Of a stretch of 64,000 bases of DNA, positions 1-13,600 are shown one piece after another. The position numbers were made by a program, and so were the translations under genes. The DNA is from Symsagittifera roscoffensis (Eukaryota; Xenacoelomorpha; Acoela; Convolutidae), in NCBI RefSeq assembly GCF_963678635.1, contig NC_087065.1:60414754-60478753 (forward strand), read 5' to 3'. Position 1 is the first letter of the stretch; every line of letters starts with the position of its first letter. The notes beneath the pieces were generated by a model. It ran no database searches and had not been told where the DNA came from. It was given only the letters and a program-made list of their open reading frames with translations.

Positions 1-3000
1 GGTGTAGTTCCGCTTGTTGTGGGAGTAGGTGTAGTTCCGCTTGCTAGGGGAGAAGGCGTAGTTCCGCTTGCTGTGGGAGAAGGTGTAGTTCCGCTTGTTG
101 TGGGAGAAGGTGTAGTTCCGCTTGTTGGAGAAGAAAGTGTTGTTCTGCTTGTTGGAGCAGAAGGTGGAGTTGCGCTTGTTGGGGGAGAAGGTGTAGTCTC
201 GCTTGTTGGGACGGAAGGTGTAGTTCCGCTTGCTGGGGGAGAAGGAGTAGTTCCGCTGGTTAGAGGAGAAGGTGAAGTTCCGCTTGTTGAGGGAGAAGGT
301 GTAGTTCCGCTGGTTGGAGGAGAAGGTGTAGTTCCGCTAGTTGGGGCAGAAGGTGTAGTTCCGCTTGTTGGAGGAGAAGGTGTAGTTCCGCTTGTTGTTG
401 GAGAAGGTATAGTTACGCTTGTTGGGGGAGAAAGTGTAGTTTCGCTTGCTTGGGCAGAAGGTGTAGTTACGCTTGTTGGAAGAGAAGGTGTAGTTTCGCT
501 TGTTGGGGGAGAAGGTGTAGTTTCGCTTGCTTGGGCAGAAGGTGTAGTTACGCTTGTTTGAAGAGAAGGTGTAGTTTTGCTTGTTGGAGGAGAAGGTGTA
601 GTTCTGCTTGTTGGACGAGAAGGTGTAGTTCCGCTTGTTGGGGGAGAAGGTGTAGTTCCGCTTGTTGTGGGAGAAAGTGTAGTTTCGCTAGCTGGGGCAG
701 AAGGTGTAGTTACGCTTGTTGGAAGAGAAGGTGTAGTTTCGCTTGTTGGAGGAGAAGGTGTAAGTCCGCTTGTTGTGGGAGAAGGACTAGTTCTGCTTGT
801 TGGAGGAGAAGGAGTAGTTTCGCTTGTTGTGGGAGAAGGTGTAGTTACGCTTGTTGGAAGAGAAGGTGTAGTTTCGCTTGTTGGCGGAGAAGGTGTAGTT
901 CCGCTTTTTGGTAGAGAAGGAGTAGTTCTGCTTGTCGGAGGAGAAGGAGTAGTTTCGCTTGTTGTGGGATAAGGTGTAGTTCCGCTTGTTGTGGGAGAAG
1001 GTGTAGTTCCGCTTGCTGTCTGAGAAGGTTTAGATCCACTTGCTGTGGGAGAAGGAGTATTTCTGCTTGTTGGAGGAGAAGGAGTAGTTTCGCTTGTTGT
1101 GGGAGAAGGTGTAGTGACGCTTGTTGGAAGAGAAGGCGTTGTTTCGCTTTTTGGAGGAGAAGGTGTAGTTCCGCTTTTTGGGGGAAGAGGTGTAGTTCTG
1201 CTGGTTGGAGGAGAAGGTTTAGTTCCGCTAGTTGTGGCAGAAGGTGTGGTTCCGCTTGTTGGGGGAGAAGGTGTAGTTCCGCTTGCTGGGGGAGAACGTG
1301 TAGTTACGCTTGTTGGAAGAGAAGGTGTAGTTTCGCTTGTTGGAGGAGAAGGTGTAGTTCCGCTTGTTGGGAGAGGAGTTGTTCCGCTTGCTGTGGGAGA
1401 AGGAGTAGTTCTGCTTGTTGGAGGAGAAGGAGTAGTTTCGCTTGTTGTGGGATAAGGTGTAGTTACGCTTGTTGGAAGAGAAGGTGTAGTTCTGCTAGTT
1501 GGGGCAGAAGGAGTAGTTCCGCTGGTTAAAGGAGAAGGTGAAGTTCCGCTTGTTGTGGGAGAAGGTGTAGTTCCGCTGGTTGGAGGAGAAGGTGTAGTTC
1601 TGCTAGTTGGGGCAGAAGGTGTGGTACCGCTTGTTGTGTGAGAAGGTTTAGTTCCACTTGCTGTCGGAGAAGGAGTAGTTCCGCTTGTTGGGGGAGAAGG
1701 TTTAGTTTCGCTTGCTGGGGGAGAAGGTGTAGTTACGCTTGTTGGAAGAGAAGGTGTAGTTTCGCTTGTTGGAGGAGAAGGTGTAGTTCCGCTTGTTGGG
1801 AGAGAAGGAGTAGTTGCGCTTGTTGTGGGAAAAGGTGTAGTTCCGCTTCCTGGGGGAGAAGGTGTAGTTACGCTTGTTGGAAGAGAAGGTGTAGTTTCGC
1901 TTGTTGGAGGAGAAGGTGTGGTTCCGCTTGTTGGGAGAGAAGGAGTAGTTCCGCTGGTTAGAGGAGAAGGTGAAGTTCCGCTTGTTGTGGGTGAAAGTGT
2001 AGTTCTGCTGGTTGGAGGAGAAGGTGTGATTCCGCTTGTTGGAGGAGAAGGTGTAGTTCCGCTAGTTGGGGCAGTTGGTGTAGTTCCGCTTGTTGGAGGA
2101 GAAGGTGTATTTCCGCTTGTTGTGGGAGAAGGTGTAGTTCCGCTTGTTGGAGAAGAAGGTGTTGTTCTGCTTGTTGGAGCAGAAGTTGTAATTCCGCTTG
2201 TTGGGGGAGAAGGTGTAGTTTCGCTTGTTGGGACGGAAGGTGTAGTTACGCTTGTTGGAAGAGAAGGTGTAGTTTCGCTTGTTGGAGGAGAAGGTGTAAT
2301 TCCGCTAGTTGTGGGAGAAGGAGTAGTTCTGCTTGTTGGAAGAGAAGGAGTAGTTCCGCTTGTTGTGGGAGAAGGTGTAGTTACGCTTGTTGGAAGAGAA
2401 GGTGTAGTTTCGCTTGTTGGCGGAGAAGGTGTAGTTCCGCTTTTTGGTAGAGAAGGAGTAGTTTCGCTTGTTGGAGGAGAAGGAGTAGTTCCGCTTGTTG
2501 TGGGATAAGGGGTAGTTCCGCTTGTTGTGGGAGAAGGTGTAGTTCCGCTTGCTGTCTGAGAAGGTTTAGTTCCACTTGCTGTGGGAGAAGGTGTAGTTCG
2601 GCTTGTTGGGGGAGAAGGTGTAGTTTCGCTTGCTGGCGGAAAAGGTGTAGTTACGCTTGTTGGAAGAGAAGGTGTAGTTTCACTTGTTGGAGGAGAAGGT
2701 GTAGTTCCGCTTGTTGGGAGAGAAGGAGTAGTTCCGCTTGTTGTGGGAGAAGGAGTAGTTCGACTTGTTGGAGGAGAAGGAGTAGTTTCACTTGTTGTGG
2801 GAGAAGGTGTAGTTACGCTTGCTGAACGAGAAGGTGTTGTTTCGCTTTTTGGAGGAGAAGGTGTAGTTCCGCTTTTTGGGGGAGAAGGAGTAGTTCCGCT
2901 GATTAGGGGAGAAGGTGAAGTTCCGCTAGTTGGGGCAGAAGGTGTGGTTCCGCTTGTTGGAGGAGAAGGTGTAGTTCCGCTTGCTGGGGGAAAAGGTGTA

Positions 3001-4470
3001 GTTACGCTTGTTAGAAGAGTAGGTGTAGTTTTGCTTGTTGGAGGAGAAGGTGTAGTTCCGCTTCTTGGGAGAGAAGGAGTAGTTCCGCTTGCTGTGGGAG
3101 AAGGAGTAGTTCTGCTTGTTGGAGGAGATGGAGTAGTTTCGCTTGTTGTGGGAGAAGGTGTAGTTACGCTTGTTGGAAGAGAAGGTGTTGTTTCGCTTTT
3201 TGGAGGAGAAGGTGTAGTTCCGCTTTTTGGGGGAGAAGGAGTAGTTCCGCTGGTTAAAGGAGAAGGTGAAGTTCCGCTTGTTGTGGGAGAAGGTGTAGTT
3301 CCGCTGGTTGGAGGAGAAGGTGTAGTTCCGCTAGTTGGGGCAGAAGGTGTGGTTCCGCTTGTTGGAGGAGAAGGTGTAGTTCCGCTTGCTGGGGGAGAAG
3401 GAGTAGTTTTGCTTATTGGAGGAGAAGGAGTAGTTTCGCTTGTTGTGGGAGAAGGTGTAATTACGCTTGTTGGAAGAGAAAGTGTAGCTTCGCTTGTTGG
3501 CGGAGAAGGTGTAGTTCCGCTTTTTGGAGGAGAAGGAGTAGTTCCGCTTGTTGGAGGAGAAGGAGTAGTTCCACTTGTTGTGGGAGAAGGAGTAGTTCTG
3601 CTTGTTGGAGGAGAAGGAGCAGTTTCGCTTGTTGTGGGAGAAGTTGTAGTTACGCTTGTTGGAAGAGAAAGTGTAGTTTCGCTTGTTGGAGGAGAAGGTG
3701 TAGTTCCGCTTTTTGGGAGAGAAGGAGTAGTTCTGCTTGTTGTGGGAGAAGGTGTAGTTCCGCTTGTTGTGGGAGAAGGAGTAGTTTTGCTTGTTGGGGG
3801 AGAAGGAGTAGTTCCGCTGGTTGAAGGAGAAGGTGTAGTTCCGCTTGTTGTGGGAGAAGGAGTAGTTTCGCTTGTTGGGGGAGAAGGTGTAGTTCCGCTT
3901 GTTGGGGGAGAAGGTGTAGTTCCGCTTTTTGGGAGAGAAGGAGTAGTTTCGCTTGTTGGAGGAAAAGGTGTAGTTCCACTTGTAGTGGGAGAAGGTGTAG
4001 TTCCGCTTGTTGGGAGAGAAGGAGTAGTTCCGCTTGTTGGAGGAGAATGTGTAGTTCCGCTTGTTGGGGGAGAAGGAGTAGTTTCGCTTGTTGGAGGAAA
4101 AGGTGTAGTTCCACTTGTAGTGGGAGAAGGTGTAGTTCCGCTTGTTGGGAGAGAAGGAGTAGTTTCGCTTGTTGGAGGAAAAGGTGTAGTTCCGCTTGTT
4201 GGGGGAGAAGGAGTAGTTTCGCTTGTTGGAGGAAAAGGTGTAGTTCCACTTGTAGTGGGAGAAGGTGTAGTTCCGCTTGTTGGGAGAGAAGGAGTAGTTC
4301 CACTTGTAGTGGGAGAAGGTGTAGTTCCGCTTGTTGGGAGAGAAGGAGTAGTTCCGCTTGTTGGGGGAGAAGGTGTTGTTCCGCTTGTTGGAGGAGAAGT
4401 TGTGGTTCCGCTTGTTGTGGGAGAAGGTTTAGTTCCGCTAGTTAAGGGAGAAGGAGTAGTTTCGCCTGTT
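1..4470. repeat. 27-bp tandem minisatellite (coding), with a 135-bp higher-order repeat
   Basis: Tandem 27-bp units coding the mucin array on the minus strand. Variants differ mainly at the last Pro/Thr/Ala codon. A five-unit (135-bp) higher-order repeat is visible near the gene-proximal end: the variant GGAAAAGGTGTAGTTCCACT starts at 3961, 4096 and 4231, exactly 135 bp apart, which suggests recent unequal exchange. Confidence 0.92.
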
Positions 4471-4624
4471 GTAAGGCCTGTGGTTGAAGAGTATGTAGTT
4501 ATCGTGACGGTTTCGGTGGTACTAAGTGAGCCTGCTGTTGATTCGATTGTAGTTTGCTCAGTTCTCGCAGTAGTCTCTTCATTCTCTGTGACAGTTGTTG
4601 CTGCATGTGTTGTTGTAGAGAGCA
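1..4624 (-). CDS. Exon 38: giant PTS mucin array, 9-residue SGTTPSPTT-type repeats, runs off the left edge
   Basis: Acceptor TTTTTCAG before 4624, entering in phase 1 as predicted from exon 37. It starts VLSTTTHAATTVTENEETT, then a degenerate Thr-rich region, and from about 4450 down to base 1 roughly 165 tandem 27-bp units translating as S-G-T-T-P-S-P-x-T/S. One unit (about 1366-1389) lacks a codon; every other length change I saw is a multiple of 3, and I found no in-frame stop. The frame has no ATG, so the longest ORFs here (for example 2581-4731 on the plus strand) are antisense shadows. Thr/Ser/Pro density of about 8 in 9 predicts dense O-glycosylation. By position it begins like exon A of an eleventh module. 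Confidence 0.87.
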
Positions 4625-7600
4625 CTGAAAAACAAAATGGAAAAATTTTGATTTTTCAAGACGTCGGGACCATTTCGCTAACTGAAAATCAATATCATCC
4701 CTTGTCTTTTTGCATGAGGTTTTTCGAGTGAGTAGTTTGTAATTTCTAGACTTATAATACTACCAAAACAACGTGGTTGCCAATAACAAATTCAAGCACA
4801 TTTCAAAAAAAGTGAATGTGAAATGGGGTCATAAAAAAGTTGAAACAGAAAAACAGCCCGACAACTAACTTCCCGATTCCGGTGATACTTTCTTTCAGAG
4901 TGGGGACGACAATAAGCATGACGAAAACTTAAATGAAAAGGAAAAGAGCAAACTTCAAATCTGCGACATTCTTCGATGGCAACTGAAGTAGGCATCAGCG
5001 GAATAAGTTAGTAAGCGGAAAAATGAAATGTAATTTTTCTCTGCAAACCAGTCCTACCTTTTTTGCATGTAAGAATAGAGGCAAACAGCTTGTCGCAATT
5101 GGAACTGTTGATCTCCACTTGCACAAGATTGCGCTCAAGACCTGTGAGGTCTGATGACAGATCCAATACTATCGGCTTGTCTTCAGGATTATCCACACTG
5201 TTTGGTATTTCGAGAAGAACCTGCAACGGTTGAAAACTTGTTTTTCTTTTTAGGCGCAGATTGGGAGGAAGACATAGTGCCAATAATGAGTTTGTTCCGT
5301 TCTTCAAGTTTGCATACAGATGCTTATTATGAGATCAGAGCGTTTGCCACCTCGGGAGACTTTGACAGGAGACTCAATCATTTAGAAAGTTTAATTTAAT
5401 ATCAATCATTTAAAATACTTACTGGGAATTCGGAGAGAGCAAACACTCCCTTAACTGTTACGACGTCATCGCTGTCGTCTTCTATGACTTGGACTGGTTC
5501 TGAAGGCACGAATGAAAGATACTTTGTAGTCGTATCTGCCGAACCTGGAGACGAGGGGAATGTGAATGCGACTTGGAGGTCAGGATACTTCTCGCCTCCA
5601 GGAGCCGTGTCGTTACTGACGAGGTTGACGAACTTCAGAGCCTCAACAATGACGCTGTCGCCGTTTTCGTCAGTGACGTCAAAAGTCATCGGTTCGTCAC
5701 ATGGGCTTTCGGAAGTTTCGCTCCACTCCATGTCATCTTTGTGCTCACATGCCATTTGAGTTGTAACTTGTGTCGTTATAAAAGTCGTTTCGCTAGTGGT
5801 CGGAGTCGCAGTAGTTGGCGAGTAACTGGTGACTGTCGTCGTGGACTTACTGGTCGCTCCACTGGTGGACGCGGTTGTCATTGTTGTCGAGAACGAAGTC
5901 GGCGTCGTGTATTCAGTCTGAATGACTGTCGTTTTCAAAGTTGAAGTCAGTACTAAAAAATAGAATAAGTTTAAACATTTCAACTTTTTTAACATTAATT
6001 CATCCTTTTTTCATTAGTACTGTGACTTCGTTTCAAAACACCATGGTGACTTCGTTTCAAAACACCGAGATACTATCAAGCAACAAATTTATTGCCGTTT
6101 TTATCATTTACACTTTATTCTCTGAAAAAAACTCTATAATTTTGGACTGAAAAAAATAATTGAGAAATCAATTTGGCTACCTTCTTCACACGCGACTACT
6201 GCCACTTGCAAATCTGTCTCGTCGCATGACTTGACGATGATCTGGATCTCGTTGGCACTCCACGCTGTCACTGCTTCCCCGTCAGAGTCCAAACCGACAG
6301 GGATGGTCCAGACTCCGTCTACGGGTCTTACAATTGACTCGGGGATTGTAGCCTGGCGGAATAAAAAAATACTGGTAAATTATTGCAAGGAGAACAGTTA
6401 TAATTTAAAAAAAAAAAAGAAAATCAAAATTAAACATTTTTTTTCAAATGTTTTGTAGTTTTTGCTGCTGCAATTTGATCACACCTTTCTATTAATTGGA
6501 CCTATCTTCTCTAACGCTCTCATGAACAATCCAACTATACACTAAGCAAAATCAACTCTAGGAAAATTTACACCAGTAAAAGGTTGTTCGTTTTTCATTC
6601 TCGTTTTCATCAATACCGCCTAACGTTTTTTTTCTTCACAATGACGCGCTGGGGTATTGAAAATTGGAGATTTTTCATGCATTCTCGTGCCAGCCCATGT
6701 TGATCATGATTAAACTACATTATTTTTTCGCCCTCTTGTTGTATAGAGTAATTGAGTTCATTTCGGAAGCTGTCAATCAAATGTTCACTCTTGGTGCTAG
6801 ACTAATTGATTAGCAGGTGTTTGTCCTTGGAACAGTCTGTCACCCTTGGATACTGTTTCTAACCACTCTCTATGCTAACTTTGTAAGATTAAGTTGACTA
6901 TCTCTTCTATTGGAATTAACAATTGCACGACGTTCGTTTTACCTTCTCGACATGGCGCAGCCAGCAGGATTAGGTGGGGGAAAGAATCCACTGGGCATCA
7001 CGGGATTTTGGCCAGCAAAATGCACGGAACCGCCAATGATGTGGGAATTCTGGATTAACAGATTCCAATGGGGAATGGTCGCCAAGCACTCACTAAACCC
7101 GATGAACTTTTACTTCGCCGCGACACTCACAGCCGCACAAATTACTGACTTGCCCGCGGAAGTAGACGGAAAAAATCGGCGGGAATCAGAAATGGTGTTG
7201 ATTTCGAACCTGTATTTGTGTCTGGGGGAAAAGGGGCAGGATGAACTGCACAAAAGACGACCACACCTGGATCTCCAGACGATTCGTTAGCCACGGATGA
7301 TAGACGCGCTGGAAACGGAATTTAAGAAAGAAAGAAATGAAACATATGAAACATACCAACTCCTTTCTCGTAAGCAATTTATTAATGAAAGTTTGGAGCA
7401 ATTCCACTCCGTACTCAGCGGATTGGCAGCGCGGTGCAATTTTGGAACATTAGAGAACCGAATACTAAGAGACGTATTCATTGTTAACATGAATAATCGG
7501 GATGCACAAAAGGAACTATGCAGGTCGACGAAAACACCTGAGGAAGTGTACCGGATAGCTCTCTCGTACGAGAGGGGTAGCAAGTATGCATCATCATATG

Positions 7601-10600
7601 TTGCCACGGGACCAGTGGGGGCCCCTGGATCATCATCAGGAGGCGGAGGAATCCAAATAAAGTCGGAACCAGTTGGAATAATCCGTGGAGGTTACCGGAA
7701 CAATCGTGCAAGGGGCCGGGGCTCTTACCAAGGGCGAGGATCGTATCGAGGCAGAAATCTCCCCAATAACAATAAATGTTATAACTGCGAACAACAAAAT
7801 TTCACCAGGGAACACTTGAACAGATGCCCAGCAAAGGGGGTTACATGCAATTTTTGCCACAAAATTGGCCACTTCGAACGAACCTGCAGGGGAAACGTGG
7901 AAAACAGCGAGGATAGGGAGCCGTAGGAATGATACGGGAGAATGGCGACGATCATCATCTAGAAAATTCGGCGGACGAAGAAGCATCACAACATGCAAGT
8001 TCCATTGGATGGGTTAACAAGAATCCAGTGGTGCACTCGTGGGACTCGCAGTTCCGATGGGGACTATATGGTCATGGCCATAAAACGGAAAGGAGTAACA
8101 GAATTGAAAGTTGCTGGGGCACAATTGCCGATCAAAGTCAATGGGAAACCCACTCGAGTGTGGATCGATAGCGGGTTCCCAATTTCAATCTTCACCATCG
8201 GGGAATTACGGAAAACCTTGGGCACATCAGGAGTAAAACTGGACAATCTTACGGAGGAGGACAATGCTTTTCGGGATTATGGAAACAATCCCCTACAGAT
8301 GATTGGAACAATGGCAGTAACAATACAATCAAACGGTTGGAAGATCCATGCAAGGATAAAAGTGATCGGGGGGAACCGACCATCAATAATTGGAAGAGAT
8401 CTGATGCCCCAACTAGGACTCCAGTTGGTGCAACAATCACCAGGGGACCACATAATGTCCATTGAAGAAGGCAGTCATGACGCACTGGAACCGCAGGGGG
8501 AGTTGGATTCATGGCAAACATATTTCAGTAAGCAGTTTTCAAATTTTTTTAGCAGGGTAGGGAAAATAAGAAACTACAAAGTACAAGCCGAATTTTTTGA
8601 AAACCTCACCCCAGTACAACAGAAGGGGCGTCGAGTCCCGATTTTGTTGCAAGAAAAAGTGGATGCCGAAATTGACAAATTATTGAAACAGGGCCATATC
8701 GAAAAATTATCTGAATGCTCGGACAAATATTTTGTGTCCCCAATAGTAATAACAGTAAAAAAGGATGGATCCGTAAAACTGGCACTAGAGTCGAGGGAAC
8801 TAAATAAACAAGTGCATAAGAATAAATACCAAATGCCGAATATCGAGGAACTAATGGACACGGTTGGGCAAACGATTAGCGAAAAAAAACAGGGAGACAT
8901 ATATTTCACAACAATGGATTTAACATACGCTTATGGCCAACTGCCACTAAACGCTGAGACGAGCATACAGTGCAATTTTTCTCTCATTGGAGGCCGCTCG
9001 ACGGGTACATACCGGTTCAAAACCGGATTCTATGGTCTCACTACAATGCCCGCCGAATTCCAACGCGCAATGGATTGTATACTCGCTGAATACCCGTACC
9101 CGCAAGCGCATGCGTTCATCGATGATATTTTGGCCGTAACCAAGGGAACGGCAATAGACCACATAGCAACGGTAGAGAAAATTTTAAAGAAAAAGGATCG
9201 TGAAAATATGTCCCTAAAGTTGACAAAATGTAAATTCGCCCAACGAGAATGCGAATGGCTAGGACATAAAATAACCCCGACTGGAATTACTCCATTGGTT
9301 AGAAAAACAGAACCGATAGAGGCGCTAACGCCGCCACGGACCTTGACGCAATTAAAATCATTTATGGGGTCGATCCATAGTTTGCACAAGTATCTGCCGG
9401 CATTGGCCGAATCATCGGCATCGCTGCGACCCCTATTAAGCAAAAATAATGAATACATTTGGACACCTGAATGCCAGAACGCGTTCGAAAACCTGAAGAA
9501 ACAAGTTTCAAACATTGTTGAATTACGGCACTTTGATATTCACAAAGACATTCGTATAGTGTGCGATGCAAGCCATAACGGGCTCGGCGCGGTGTTGGAA
9601 CAGTTAGGACCAGAAGGATGGCGCCCAATTTTGTTTGCGTCGCGATATCTTAACGAAGCGGAAAAAAAATACTCAACAAACGAATTGGAAATGTTGGCAG
9701 TTGTGTGGGGGGCTGAATACTTTAGAAATTACATACTGGGCCGAAGTTTTTTGTTCGTTACCGATCATAAAGCCCTGATATCCCTTTTGAAAGGTAATAA
9801 CAAGAAAAATAAAACGATGTTTAGTCGTTTAACGCGCTGGTTAGATCGACTAATTCCCTTTGATTTTCAAATTGAGCATAAACCGGGGGCTAAAATTGGT
9901 TTGGCGGACTATTTATCACGTCATCCAAGTAGAGAAGCAACGCCAATTAGTACGTATGATAATATGTTTACGGTGGCAAAGATCAACCTAATTCGCACTG
10001 CGCTTGGCTTTAATACATCCAAGGGACCTAATACATCCAAGGGACCTAATACATCCAAGGGACCAATTTGTACAGCGGATAATAAGCATTCTATAAATAG
10101 ACTGGAAGTTTCGTCACAAAACGACTCGGTAGAGGGCGGAAAAACATGTAAGCGGAAATCAACCAATCAGATTCAAACACGTGGTTTAAGCCGACGGCTA
10201 CGCGAAATACGCACTGGATTAGTTGGGGCTATTATTCAATCAGAACACAGTTGTTCAAAATTATCTGAATCCAACTCTCAAAATCAATTCTTACTTAAAT
10301 CCAGCCCTCAAATTTTAAACTCACATATCAATATGGACCGCAGCATGCGCAAATGGCAGAAATTTCTTAAACAACATCCAAGTCTAAATAGTAGTAGCGA
10401 CGAAATCGAAGATTTGCCCCAAATGTATCACTAGAAGCCATTACCAAAGAGACAAGATCAATACGCACAAATACAACTCTCTCGTTACCCTCGGAATTCA
10501 AAGGAGAAACAGTACCACCAGTGGACCCAAACCTTGTATGTATGTCAATTATCCCGCGAAATTGTAAGATCGTTAACAAAGCTACTTCATTACCTGGCCT

Positions 10601-13600
10601 GTTTAATTTAAAATTCATAGAATCAAATTATGTATCGGACCCCCAACTGAGCGCTATTCGCGATCTCATTGTTACACAAGATCCTGAATTTTATGAAAAA
10701 GTTACTCAAATGAGCCGTTATTATGCTCAATTCGTCAATGATTTCTCAGTGAAGGAAAATGTAGTTTGGATGGATGATAAATTAGCAATTCCAATTAACC
10801 TTCAGTCAGCAATTAATAACCGAATCCACGCGTACCATCACGGGAAATCAAATATGTTCGATGCCGCAAAAGATGTCTGGTATCCCTACATCTACCGTTC
10901 AATAGCTTCCATTGCCGAAGGGTGCCCTGAATGTACTGCAGCTTGTAAGAACTTAAAGACGTTAATAAATAAAAATCAACTGGGATCTGTACCGGAAACA
11001 AAAGAACCAAATGAATCTGTCCAATTAGATTTTTGGGGCCCCATCAATTACTTAAATGAATCCTCAAAATATGTACTAGTGGCGGTCGACCGGTTCTCTC
11101 GTTGGCCATCGGCAATGGTCTGTGGAAATAATCGATCGGACAAAATATTGAAATTCTTGAAGAGCTATATATCAAACCACGGGGTGCCACGGAAAATCCA
11201 CATTGACCAGGGAACTAGTTTCATGTCAAACGCGGTTAAAGCTTTTTGTAATGGGGAAGGCATTGAAATCATTAAATCGCCAGCAAACGACCATCGAGCA
11301 ACCGGGTGCGTCGAGCGTACCATTGGAAGTCTTAAGAATTCTATCCTTACCTTCGCTCACGAAAAAAATCCCGAACCCTTGGAGAAAATGGTCGAACGGG
11401 CCCTTGGTGCTCTCAGATTCTCAAAAAACTCAACACTTAAAACTTCGCCCTTTGAAGCTCATCATGGTAGAGAAGCAAACACAGTTTTACGGAATCTTAC
11501 TAAAAAACCATCGCTGCAAAATCTGGATTGGTCACGGGTTATAAAAACAAAAAATGATTGTTTAGATACCACCGATCCTAATGTGCAAGACATGCCCCAT
11601 CCAGCCGATACAAACTGGAGTGTTAGATCAGATCTCGCCTACGATCTCAAAAACAGGACCCATGCACGACGCCTTACAGTAGACCAATCCGAAAATCAAG
11701 ACGACGAACCGTCGATACGTAGAAGTGCAAACCTCACAGGACAACCGGGACCATCCGGATCGTTGTTTCAGCGCACTGGAAACAAAAACCTAAAAAGGTA
11801 TAGACAAATTCATTTCAAATGTTTTGTAGTTTTTGCTGCTGCAATTTGATCACACCTTTCTATTAATTGGACCTATCTTCTCTAACGCTCTCATGAACAA
11901 TCCAACTATACACTAAGCAAAATCAACTCTAGGAAAATTTACACCAGTAAAAGGTTGTTCGTTTTTCATTCTCGTTTTCATCAATACCGCCTAACGTTTT
12001 TTTTCTTCACAATGACGCGCTGGGGTATTGAAAATTGGAGATTTTTCATGCATTCTCGTGCCAGCCCATGTTGATCATGATTAAACTACATTATTTTTTC
12101 GCCCTCTTGTTGTATAGAGTAATTGAGTTCATTTCGGAAGCTGTCAATCAAATGTTCACTCTTGGTGCTAGACTAATTGATTAGCAGGTGTTTGTCCTTG
12201 GAACAGTCTGTCACCCTTGGATACTGTTTCTAACCACTCTCTATGCTAACTTTGTAAGATTAAGTTGACTATCTCTTCTATTGGAATTAACAATTGCACG
12301 ACGTTCGTTTTACCTTCTCGACATGGCGCAGCCAGCAGGATTAGGTGGGGGAAAGAATCCACTGGGCATCACGGGATTTTGGCCAGCAAAATGCACGGAA
12401 CCGCCAATGATGTGGGAATTCTGGATTAACAGATTCCAATGGGGAATGGTCGCCAAGCACTCACTAAACCCGATGAACTTTTACTTCGCCGCGACACTCA
12501 CAGCCGCACAAATTACTGACTTGCCCGCGGAAGTAGACGGAAAAAATCGGCGGGAATCAGAAATGGTGTTGATTTCGAACCTGTATTTGTGTCTGGGGGA
12601 AAAGGGGCAGGATGAACTGCACAAAAGACGACCACACCTGGATCTCCAGACGATTCGTTAGCCACGGATGATAGACGCGCTGGAAACGGAATTTAAGAAA
12701 GAAAGAAATGAAACATATGAAACATACCAACTCCTTTCTCGTAAGCAATTTATTAATGAAAGTTTGGAGCAATTCCACTCCGTACTCAGCGGATTGGCAG
12801 CGCGGTGCAATTTTGGAACATTAGAGAACCGAATACTAAGAGACGTATTCATTGTTAACATGAATAATCGGGATGCACAAAAGGAACTATGCAGGTCGAC
12901 GAAAACACCTGAGGAAGTGTACCGGATAGCTCTCTCGTACGAGAGGGGTAGCAAGTATGCATCATCATATGTTGCCACGGGACCAGTGGGGGCCCCTGGA
13001 TCATCATCAGGAGGCGGAGGAATCCAAATAAAGTCGGAACCAGTTGGAATAATCCGTGGAGGTTACCGGAACAATCGTGCAAGGGGCCGGGGCTCTTACC
13101 AAGGGCGAGGATCGTATCGAGGCAGAAATCTCCCCAATAACAATAAATGTTATAACTGCGAACAACAAAATTTCACCAGGGAACACTTGAACAGATGCCC
13201 AGCAAAGGGGGTTACATGCAATTTTTGCCACAAAATTGGCCACTTCGAACGAACCTGCAGGGGAAACGTGGAAAACAGCGAGGATAGGGAGCCGTAGGAA
13301 TGATACGGGAGAATGGCGACGATCATCATCTAGAAAATTCGGCGGACGAAGAAGCATCACAACATGCAAGTTCCATTGGATGGGTTAACAAGAATCCAGT
13401 GGTGCACTCGTGGGACTCGCAGTTCCGATGGGGACTATATGGTCATGGCCATAAAACGGAAAGGAGTAACAGAATTGAAAGTTGCTGGGGCACAATTGCC
13501 GATCAAAGTCAATGGGAAACCCACTCGAGTGTGGATCGATAGCGGGTTCCCAATTTCAATCTTCACCATCGGGGAATTACGGAAAACCTTGGGCACATCA

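Larger units (their letters stand above)
4625..6180. other. Short introns around module 10 (4625-5057, 5221-5422, 5953-6180)
   Basis: Three introns of 433, 202 and 228 bp separate exons 38, 37, 36 and 35. They are AT-rich. The only structure seen is a short direct repeat, GTGACTTCGTTTCAAAACAC, at 6022-6041 and again at 6047-6066 in the intron before exon 36. Confidence 0.6.

Noticed and set aside
3650-4303. Minus-strand ORF with LLLLSQQAELHLL-type repeats
   Set aside because: Another frame of the same minisatellite. It is out of phase with exon 37 and has a Leu/Gln composition with no context.
1-4470. CRISPR-like array
   Set aside because: Regular 27-bp periodicity, but no unique spacers; units are contiguous and in frame within an animal gene.
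19-4731. Long plus-strand open frames of V/G/E repeats (GEGVVPLVG-type)
   Set aside because: Antisense shadows of the 27-bp coding minisatellite. The minus frame gives a Thr/Ser/Pro mucin repeat that joins in phase to upstream exons; the plus frames have no splice or domain support.
5953-5995. ATG at 5995 as start of a separate small gene (197-residue frame)
   Set aside because: The first codons are intron sequence before a clear TTTTTTAG acceptor; the exon joins in phase with exon 35.
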